Source of the DNA: a bacterium
GTDB lineage: Bacteria > Patescibacteriota > Minisyncoccia > Moranbacterales > DUUL01
Assembly (NCBI GenBank): GCA_030626045.1
Contig: DAOUPS010000006.1
Location: 1-18,967 of the forward strand
Direction: 5' to 3'
DNA length: 18,967 bases
Shown here: in pieces, positions 14,028 to 18,967 of the stretch
How the letters are laid out: each line of letters opens with the position of its first letter
Numbering within the stretch: position 1 is the first letter of the stretch
Translations under genes and position numbers: made by a program
The notes under the pieces: model-generated
What the model was told of the DNA's origin: nothing
Databases searched by the model: none
What the model saw: the letters and a program-made list of their open reading frames with translations, nothing else

Positions 14028-15332
14028 ATGGAACAAGAACAAAATAAAGATATTCAAGAAATTAGAATAGCACCGAAGACAAAAAAACAAACAAAGAAGT
14101 TTTTTTTGTTTGTGATAGTGATCGTCATAGCATTCTATGTTGGTGTTGCGTGGGGAAAAGGAATAACGGAGCAAAAAAGTGAGACTTCACAAAAAACGGC
14201 GAATTTCATTAAAAATTTATCCGATCCGACTGATATATTCAGTAATGCGGACAAAGATAAACCGGAAGAAGTCGATTTTAGTATTTTTTGGGATGCGTGG
14301 GTAAGAATAGACAAAAGGTATATCGATAAAGACAAGCTTGATCCCCAGGCTCGCATGTATGGCGCGATCAGCGGTATGGTCGGTGCCTTGGAGGACCCGT
14401 ATTCGGGATTTATGGATCCTGAAGAAACAAAAGATTTTGGCACGGACATGGAAGGAAGTTTTGAAGGAATTGGCGCGGAACTGGGAATGAAAGACGGTAT
14501 TTTGACCATTATCGCTCCGATAGAAGGAATGCCGGCCGAAAAAGCCGGTCTGCGGGCAGGAGATAAGATCATCAAGATCAACGATGACATTACAAGTGAT
14601 ATAACAATTGATAAAGCCGTAAAAAAAATACGGGGCAAGAAAGGAACTGACGTATCTCTTACAATTTTGCGGGGCGATGAGGCCGTAACACGGGAGATTA
14701 CCATTACACGAGGCAGGATCGAGATAAAAAGCGCTATCTACGAAAAGAAAGATGGCGGCATTGCCTACATAAAGATAAAGAAATTTGCGGATGACACGTC
14801 GAAAGAGTTTAACAAAGCCGTGTCTCTGGCAATTGCTGACAACACAAAAGGAATAGTGCTGGATCTTAGGAATAATCCGGGAGGATTTCTTAATATCTCT
14901 GTTGACATAGTCTCCAAATTTGTACCTAAAGGGGAAGTAGTTGTTTGGGAACAAAAGGGCGATGGCAGTAAGACTTCCTACAAGGCAAGGGGCGGCGGCA
15001 GTCTTTCAGATATGCCTATGGTTATTCTTATTAACGAAGGAAGCGCTAGTGCGTCTGAAATTGTGGCGGGTGCGCTGAGAGACATCAATCAAACTATTTT
15101 AATCGGCAAAAAAAGTTTTGGCAAGGGATCGGTTCAACAGCTTGAGTCCCTGCGAGACGGGTCAAGTTTGCGAATAACCATTGCGAAATGGCTCACTCCG
15201 CTGGAAAAGTCCATCCATGAAGTTGGTCTTGAGCCGGATATTGAAGTTGGCTTGACGAACGAAGATTTTGAAAATAAGCGTGATCCTCAGTATGACCGTG
15301 CGATGGAGGAAATTAAAAAGTTGATCCAATAG
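14028..15332 (+). CDS. S41 family C-terminal processing peptidase
   Basis: A serine protease that trims C-termini of proteins outside the cytoplasmic membrane. The 434 residues start with a basic tail and a membrane anchor (FFLFVIVIVIAFYVGVAW). A PDZ domain follows, with GSFEGIGAELGMKDG and AGLRAGDKIIKIND. The catalytic domain has LDLRNNPGG and NEGSASASEIVAGA. By spacing to the family (Ser +25 Lys, +29 Gln) the catalytic set is S341, K366 and Q370, the last two in KSFGKGSVQQ. Length is normal for CtpA/CtpB-type enzymes. The yvcK start lies only 2 nt after its stop, so the two are translationally linked. The ATG at 14028 has no SD. Confidence 0.95.
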   Translation: MEQEQNKDIQEIRIAPKTKKQTKKFFLFVIVIVIAFYVGVAWGKGITEQKSETSQKTANFIKNLSDPTDIFSNADKDKPEEVDFSIFWDAWVRIDKRYIDKDKLDPQARMYGAISGMVGALEDPYSGFMDPEETKDFGTDMEGSFEGIGAELGMKDGILTIIAPIEGMPAEKAGLRAGDKIIKINDDITSDITIDKAVKKIRGKKGTDVSLTILRGDEAVTREITITRGRIEIKSAIYEKKDGGIAYIKIKKFADDTSKEFNKAVSLAIADNTKGIVLDLRNNPGGFLNISVDIVSKFVPKGEVVVWEQKGDGSKTSYKARGGGSLSDMPMVILINEGSASASEIVAGALRDINQTILIGKKSFGKGSVQQLESLRDGSSLRITIAKWLTPLEKSIHEVGLEPDIEVGLTNEDFENKRDPQYDRAMEEIKKLIQ

Positions 15333-15334
15333 CA

Positions 15335-16360
15335 ATGAAAAAAAGAATCGTAACGATCGGAGGAGGGACCGGAAGCTTTACAATTCTTTCGGGGCTTAAG
15401 CAATATGACGATCTTAGCATCAGCGCGATCGTTTCAATGGCCGATGACGGCGGTTCAACCGGGAGATTAAGGGATGAACTGGGTGTCCTGCCGCCTGGTG
15501 ATGTTCGCCAGTGCCTTGTTGCGCTGAGCCAAGAATCTCAAGCTGTTAGGGACTTGTTCAATTATCGATTTGAAAAAGGGGAATTGAAAGGGCATGTCGC
15601 CGGCAACATTTTTCTGTCAGCGCTTGAAAAGAAAAGCGGAAGCTTTTCGGACGGACTTGAGATTGCGATGAAAATAATAAATATAAAAGGAAAGGTCATT
15701 CCGGTAACGAATGATAGCGTTGATCTTCAGATGAAACTGAAAGATGGAACGCATCTGAAAGGCGAGGATGAGGTTAATCATAATCATGCGATCCAAAAGA
15801 CCGGACTGAAAAGCATTTTTCTTAAACCGAAGGCCAAACTTGATCCTAAAGCGGAACAAGTTATCCAAAGGGCCCATGTAGTTGTGATCGGACCGGGAAA
15901 TCATTATTGCAGTATCGTCACAAATCTACTGGTGCGGGGAATGGGAAGAGCGCTTCGAAATTCGAAAGCAAAAATTGTTTATATCACGAATCTTGTTAAT
16001 AAGAAGGGGCACACCGATGGATTTACTCTTGATGATTATGTTGATTCCATCAACGGATTTATTGGAGATGAGAGGGTGGATTATGTTATATATAATTCCC
16101 AAAAGCCGTCTGAGCTTCTTGAAAAAAAATATAAGCAGAGAGGTGAAGAGATTGTCCGTTTCGATAGATCGGAAAGAAAAAAAAGAAACTACACCGTTAT
16201 CACCTCGCATTTATTAGGGAAAGCCATGCAGTATGGCAAAGCCGATAAGATCGCAAATATTCGGTCACTCATCAGGCATGACAGTGCCAAACTGGCAAAG
16301 CTCATTAGATATATTAGTGAAGCAGATGAATATAAGCGTCTCATCAAAAAAATTGTGTGA
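15335..16360 (+). CDS. yvcK: YvcK family (CofD-like) protein
   Basis: A 341-residue cytoplasmic protein of the YvcK/CofD-like family, which binds UDP-sugars in characterised members and is needed for growth on gluconeogenic carbon sources and for cell-wall synthesis. The nucleotide-binding start is KKRIVTIGGGTGSFTILSGL, followed by the family blocks VSMADDGGSTGRLRDELG and PPGDVRQCLVALS. A second signature is VVIGPGNHYCSIVTNLLV. It has no 2-phospholactate transferase partners nearby, so true CofD activity is unlikely. It follows the S41 protease by 2 nt and its TGA lies 1 nt before the next ATG, so the three genes are one operon. Confidence 0.95.
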   Translation: MKKRIVTIGGGTGSFTILSGLKQYDDLSISAIVSMADDGGSTGRLRDELGVLPPGDVRQCLVALSQESQAVRDLFNYRFEKGELKGHVAGNIFLSALEKKSGSFSDGLEIAMKIINIKGKVIPVTNDSVDLQMKLKDGTHLKGEDEVNHNHAIQKTGLKSIFLKPKAKLDPKAEQVIQRAHVVVIGPGNHYCSIVTNLLVRGMGRALRNSKAKIVYITNLVNKKGHTDGFTLDDYVDSINGFIGDERVDYVIYNSQKPSELLEKKYKQRGEEIVRFDRSERKKRNYTVITSHLLGKAMQYGKADKIANIRSLIRHDSAKLAKLIRYISEADEYKRLIKKIV

Positions 16361-16361
16361 T

Positions 16362-17006
16362 ATGCTGTTATTTGTTGATTTTGACGACACAATTTTTAAT
16401 ACGAAAGAATTTAAGCGGGACTACATATCGCTTTTTCAAAAAGAGGGAATTGCAAAACGTGAATTTGATGACAGCTATTATTTGGATGGAATTAAAGGAG
16501 AGAGCGAGAAAATGATCAAGATGTATGATGTAGATGCCCAACTTAAAAGATTAGAAAGCGTTAAAGGCCGTGTTCTCAAAAGACTGGCATCTCAAATAGA
16601 TGGGTTTATGCAAGACACGCAAAAATATGTCTTTGAAGATTTTTATAAGTTTGCCGGTAATTTCAGCCATGAGCAGCTAATTTTAATTTCTTTTGGCAGT
16701 CGATCTTTCCAAATAAAAAAGATCAGATCAAGCGGAGTGTCAAGTTATTTTTCAAAAGTTGTCGTGACAGACGGATCCAAGAGCGGATACATTAATGATA
16801 TAGTGAAAGAAAAAGGGAAGGAGAAGATCATCCTTCTGGATGACCGATGCGATCAGCTCATCAATGCTGTTCAATGTGTAAAATCGATAATACCGATCCG
16901 CATCAAACGAAAGGAGGGCAGGTACAGCGATATCGAAACCCCAAAAACAATAAAATGTGAAGCCTGCTCTTTGGATGAAGCTTTGAGGATAATAAAAAAG
17001 ATATGA
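16362..17006 (+). CDS. HAD-superfamily hydrolase-like protein
   Basis: 214 residues from the ATG at 16362, which follows the yvcK stop by one base; a longer upstream frame overlapping yvcK was rejected. HAD motif I is VDFDDTIFN with nucleophile D6 and acid D8 (DxDxT). Motif II is probably the Ser of LILISFGSR. The Lys of DGSKSGYI and the acidic pair in IILLDDRCDQ fit motifs III and IV. The cap is a helical insert after motif I. It is likely a small phosphatase for a phosphorylated metabolite or nucleotide; substrate unknown. No SD is present, and translation probably depends on coupling to yvcK. Confidence 0.82.
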   Translation: MLLFVDFDDTIFNTKEFKRDYISLFQKEGIAKREFDDSYYLDGIKGESEKMIKMYDVDAQLKRLESVKGRVLKRLASQIDGFMQDTQKYVFEDFYKFAGNFSHEQLILISFGSRSFQIKKIRSSGVSSYFSKVVVTDGSKSGYINDIVKEKGKEKIILLDDRCDQLINAVQCVKSIIPIRIKRKEGRYSDIETPKTIKCEACSLDEALRIIKKI

Positions 17007-17024
17007 TGGTCCGGTTGTGTGATA

Positions 17025-17053
17025 TTGACGAGCTTGTTTAATGCTTGTATAAT
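17025..17053 (+). promoter_or_regulatory. Consensus sigma70-type promoter of the tRNA-Lys/tRNA-Arg unit
   Basis: TTGACG (17025-17030) and a perfect TATAAT (17048-17053) are separated by 17 nt. Transcription would start near 17060, leaving a leader of about 53 nt before tRNA-Lys. Confidence 0.85.
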
Positions 17054-17112
17054 GAAGTTTTAGAATTATTTGTGCGCATGACCCAGTTTGCCTTGTGACA
17101 CGTGTTTCTGAT

Positions 17113-17185
17113 GCCCCGTTAGCTCAGTTGGTAGAGCAGCTGCCTCTTAAGCAGACGGTCGTGGGTTCAAATCCCTCACGGGGTA
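17113..17185 (+). tRNA. tRNA-Lys (CTT)
   Basis: Acceptor GCCCCGT/ACGGGGT has six pairs plus a G1-U72 wobble, then A73. The D arm is GCTC/GAGC and the anticodon loop CTCTTAA gives CTT. The T arm is GTGGG-TTCAAAT-CCCTC with a U50-U64 mismatch, and position 27-43 is G-A. CCA is not encoded. It shares a promoter and transcript with tRNA-Arg, 11 nt downstream. Confidence 0.92.
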
Positions 17186-17196
17186 CGCATCTCTCT

Positions 17197-17270
17197 GCCC
17201 TTGTAGCTCAATTGGATAGAGCGCTTGGCTTCGGACCAAGAGGTTGCAGGTTCGAGTCCTGCCAAGGGTA
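17197..17270 (+). tRNA. tRNA-Arg (TCG)
   Basis: Acceptor GCCCTTG/CAAGGGT has six pairs plus G1-U72, then A73. The anticodon stem CTTGG/CCAAG closes loop CTTCGGA with anticodon TCG for CGN codons. The T arm GCAGG-TTCGAGT-CCTGC is perfect. CCA is not encoded. Between 17271 and 17382 there is only a short TCCCG/CGGGA hairpin (17292-17296 with 17307-17311) and no gene. Confidence 0.93.
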
Positions 17271-17382
17271 CAAAGGAATAAGGGAATTTTGTCCCGTGTC
17301 AGATTGCGGGATCGATTCAATTTTGAATGACTGAAATGAGGTTTTCATTAAGAACGTGTTACATTTGGATAGGCAGATCAGA

Positions 17383-17451
17383 TTAAAAACCCAAAGTCTA
17401 TATCTATAGTGTGGCGGCTATAGTTCAGTGGTAGTCCCGCCTCGGCGGGAT
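17383..17451 (+). repeat. Direct repeat, copy 1, left of MFS gene
   Basis: A 69-nt segment that starts TTAAAAACCCAAAGTCTA, includes the tRNA 5' end GGCGGCTATAGTTCAG, and ends in the palindrome TCCCGCCTCGGCGGGA plus T. It matches 18874-18936 closely; the two differ by a few bases and by a short insertion near TATCTATAGTG. The copies lie 1491 bp apart and bracket the MFS gene. Confidence 0.85.
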
Positions 17452-17459
17452 TGGAGCCG
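17413..17459 (+). pseudogene. Truncated tRNA-like fragment with palindrome replacing the body
   Basis: The first 22 nt match the 5' end of a tRNA of the His type (acceptor, U8A9, D arm up to GGTAG). The palindrome TCCCGCCTCGGCGGGA (17435-17450) follows directly, then TTGG and AGCCG (17455-17459), which can pair with CGGCT (17415-17419). The anticodon and T arms are missing, so this is not a working tRNA; it could fold as a short acceptor-like stem carrying a hairpin. Confidence 0.65.
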
Positions 17460-17504
17460 AAAAAAACTAAAGGATTTAAGTTATCAGCAGCGCGAACCGC
17501 CGAC

Positions 17505-17532
17505 TTGTTCGGTGTTTGTATTTAATTATACT
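17505..17532 (+). promoter_or_regulatory. Possible promoter of the MFS gene
   Basis: TTGTTC (17505-17510) and TATACT (17527-17532) are 16 nt apart. Transcription would begin near 17539, at or just before the TTG start at 17541, which would make the message almost leaderless. Confidence 0.4.
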
Positions 17533-17540
17533 TCAGACGA

Positions 17541-18761
17541 TTGAATATAAATCATACAAAAAGACTGGAAAGAAATTTATGGCTTTATGCCATAATTCGT
17601 CTTTTTGCGAAGCGTACTTATTTACCGCTGATTGTTATCTATGCAGTCGTTCATTCCGGTGTTGCGGCGGAACAACTGGGTATTATTGCCGCGATTACAG
17701 CTTTTGTTACACTGGCATTAGAAATTCCGAGCGGGTATATTTCTGATCATATCGGACATAAAAAGGCGGTCATTTTTGGATCATTTTTATTGATGATTGC
17801 GCCGCTTGGCTTTGTTTTTGCACCAAATTTTTATGGCATTCTGTTTGCGTCGCTTGTTTATTTTTCCGGAGGCGCATTTCATTCCGGAACAATGCAGGCA
17901 TTCTTACATGAAACTTTATCAGAACTTGGCCGTGATAATGAGCTGGGTAATGTGATGGCAAGAGCGCAGAGATGGAGCCTTTTTGGCAATATATTTCTTA
18001 TCGCACTGGTGCCGTTAACGTACACAATTGACCCTAAGATACCTTTTGTTATTGGAACCATTCTTCAATCCTTTGTGTTTGTTGCAAGTATATTCATGAC
18101 GACGCCGTCGCAGAAACATTGCAAGACTAAAGAATTGATCAGTGAAGGTTTTTTTACTTTGCTTCGTTCTGTCAGCGCGCGCAAAGAGTTTCTTTTATTT
18201 TTTCTTCTTGGCGCGATTACCGCACTGCATAATAAGCTGCCGGAATACAAAGAACTTTATTTTCAAGATATCGGCGTTCCATTGTGGTTTTTTGGCATAG
18301 TGTATTCTCTCATGGGTATTTTTGGAATATTTCTTACTTATAAAGTTCGTAAGATCGAAAAGTGCAAGACTCATATATTTTATGCTTTTGATCTTTTAAT
18401 AGCCTGCTTCGTTAGTATTTTGGTCGGACTTGTTTCAAATATTTTTATTGGAGTAATGCTTTTTGTTATGTTGGGCGGTTATTATCGCATTCGCAGCATT
18501 ATTGTTTATACTTATCTTTTACGAGATTGTCCAACACAAAAGTTAAAAGCCACGTATCTTTCAATGTATGCATTTTTTGGGGCATTTAATGGAATTTGGA
18601 TACCTGTTATTTTAGGTTATGCAATTGGATATTTTGGAGCACAAAGAGGCTATTTCATTTTTGGCATTGGCGCTCTTATGGTTTTGTCTGCCCTATATTT
18701 TTTGTATATAAAAAGACTGTTTTCAAACCAGCTTCCTGCCTCGCCGGCAAGCAGGCGTTAG
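17541..18761 (+). CDS. MFS transporter
   Basis: A 406-residue integral membrane protein with about 12 hydrophobic segments, typical of the major facilitator superfamily, which moves small solutes by ion coupling. The loop between helices 2 and 3 has the family signature GYISDHIGHKKA. Substrate cannot be read; single MFS genes of this kind are often called drug or sugar exporters. The start is a TTG at 17541 (NINHTKRLERNLWLY); no ATG or GTG is available before the first membrane helix and there is no SD. The last residues, QLPASPASRR, come from a dispersed palindrome at 18735-18755, so the natural C-terminus has been replaced or extended. The gene sits between two direct repeats built on a tRNA 5' end, suggesting duplication or acquisition as a cassette. 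Confidence 0.88.
   Translation: MNINHTKRLERNLWLYAIIRLFAKRTYLPLIVIYAVVHSGVAAEQLGIIAAITAFVTLALEIPSGYISDHIGHKKAVIFGSFLLMIAPLGFVFAPNFYGILFASLVYFSGGAFHSGTMQAFLHETLSELGRDNELGNVMARAQRWSLFGNIFLIALVPLTYTIDPKIPFVIGTILQSFVFVASIFMTTPSQKHCKTKELISEGFFTLLRSVSARKEFLLFFLLGAITALHNKLPEYKELYFQDIGVPLWFFGIVYSLMGIFGIFLTYKVRKIEKCKTHIFYAFDLLIACFVSILVGLVSNIFIGVMLFVMLGGYYRIRSIIVYTYLLRDCPTQKLKATYLSMYAFFGAFNGIWIPVILGYAIGYFGAQRGYFIFGIGALMVLSALYFLYIKRLFSNQLPASPASRR
18735..18755. repeat. Dispersed palindrome inside the MFS 3' end
   Basis: CCTGC (18735-18739) pairs with GCAGG (18751-18755) around a centre with the self-complementary GCCGGC. It is a degenerate copy of the CCTGCCTGCC palindrome and encodes the final residues of the MFS protein. 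Confidence 0.65.
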
Positions 18762-18873
18762 TAAAAAGGTTAATATAAGTAAAAAAAGAAATAAATCAAA
18801 AATGGGATACGTGCTCTTGAAATCACTTATTTTTTAAGGTAGTATTAATTCGGGTTAGCAATACGAATTTAAT

Positions 18874-18936
18874 TTAAAAACTCAAAGTCTACAGTGCGGC
18901 GGCTATAGTTCAGTGGTAGTCCCGCCTCGGCGGGAT
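18874..18936 (+). repeat. Direct repeat, copy 2, right of MFS gene
   Basis: A 63-nt segment starting TTAAAAACTCAAAGTCTA and ending in the palindrome TCCCGCCTCGGCGGGA plus T, matching copy 1 at 17383-17451. The 112 nt between the MFS stop and this repeat hold no gene; an AATTCG/CGAATT hairpin lies at 18847-18869. Confidence 0.85.
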
Positions 18937-18967
18937 GTGGTACCAGCTATGAAAGTTCGATTCCCCT
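18898..18967 (+). pseudogene. tRNA-His-like gene with palindrome replacing the D/anticodon arm, cut by window edge
   Basis: The 5' part GGCGGCTATAG matches the layout of tRNA-His including a possible G-1. Further on, A-U33-GTG-G37-U is a normal His anticodon loop with anticodon at 18937-18939, followed by ACCAG and a TTCGATT T loop. Between GGTAG and the loop, the palindrome TCCCGCCTCGGCGGGA (18920-18935) replaces the 3' D strand and most of the 5' anticodon strand, leaving only two anticodon-stem pairs. The T stem is also weak (GAAAG opposite CCCCT). It is probably a decayed tRNA; the 3' end is outside the window. Confidence 0.65.

Noticed and set aside
14135..14954. 189- and 245-residue reverse frames
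   Set aside because: Antisense to the S41 protease gene, whose catalytic motifs are intact.
16233..16361. N-terminal extension of the HAD gene upstream of 16362
   Set aside because: Overlaps yvcK in another frame, and the HAD nucleophile motif starts right after the ATG at 16362.
17095..17334. 79-residue forward frame
   Set aside because: Covers tRNA-Lys and tRNA-Arg; a chance translation of tRNA genes.
1..18967. CRISPR array or cas genes
   Set aside because: No regularly spaced repeats and no Cas-like product; the direct repeats around the MFS gene are only two copies 1.5 kb apart.
1..18967. Alternative genetic code with TGA as Gly
   Set aside because: TGA ends yvcK and the 131-residue gene at sensible places, and only one gene has an in-frame TGA.

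Overview
The window reads like a chromosome segment of a Candidate Phyla Radiation (Patescibacteria) bacterium, most likely a Parcubacteria-type lineage. The clues are moderate GC, a DUF4012 envelope protein beside glycosyltransferases and an LCP protein, most start codons without a Shine-Dalgarno (SD) sequence, and GC-rich dispersed palindromes (CCTGCCTGCC-type and TCCCGCCTCGGCGGGA). This placement is an inference from gene content, not from a marker tree. The genetic code looks standard: TGA ends several complete genes.

Layout. 1-4061: the tail of an unknown gene, a GT4 glycosyltransferase and a large DUF4012 membrane protein, all forward. 4100-5142: a compact reverse-strand operon of three unknown small genes, one of them only 55 residues, with its own sigma70-type promoter and SD sites. 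5196-7388: an unknown small gene, a structured leader, dimeric glycyl-tRNA synthetase and a small frame-damaged ORF. 7431-8748: an orphan 393-residue gene with a strong promoter, SD and terminator. 8785-9708: a reverse-strand secreted protein built from two tandem copies of one domain. 9751-10185: a dispersed palindrome, initiator tRNA-Met, a 122-nt stem-closed element with no gene in it, and a second CAT tRNA.

10237-13954: surface-polysaccharide genes, namely a GT4 glycosyltransferase split by one in-frame TGA, an LCP-family protein and a GT2 glycosyltransferase. 14028-17006: a tight run of S41 processing protease, YvcK and a HAD-like phosphatase. 17025-17270: a consensus promoter followed by tRNA-Lys and tRNA-Arg. 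17383-18967: an MFS transporter bracketed by two direct repeats, each holding the 5' end of a tRNA whose middle is replaced by the palindrome TCCCGCCTCGGCGGGA.

The glycosyltransferases, DUF4012 protein, LCP protein and S41 protease together suggest building and maturing cell-surface glycopolymers. YvcK ties in through its known link to carbon flow and envelope growth in other bacteria. The parts least explained by known families are the element between the two CAT tRNAs, the rearranged tRNA-His-like repeats around the MFS gene, the three-gene reverse operon, and the shared U72 of all four complete tRNAs.
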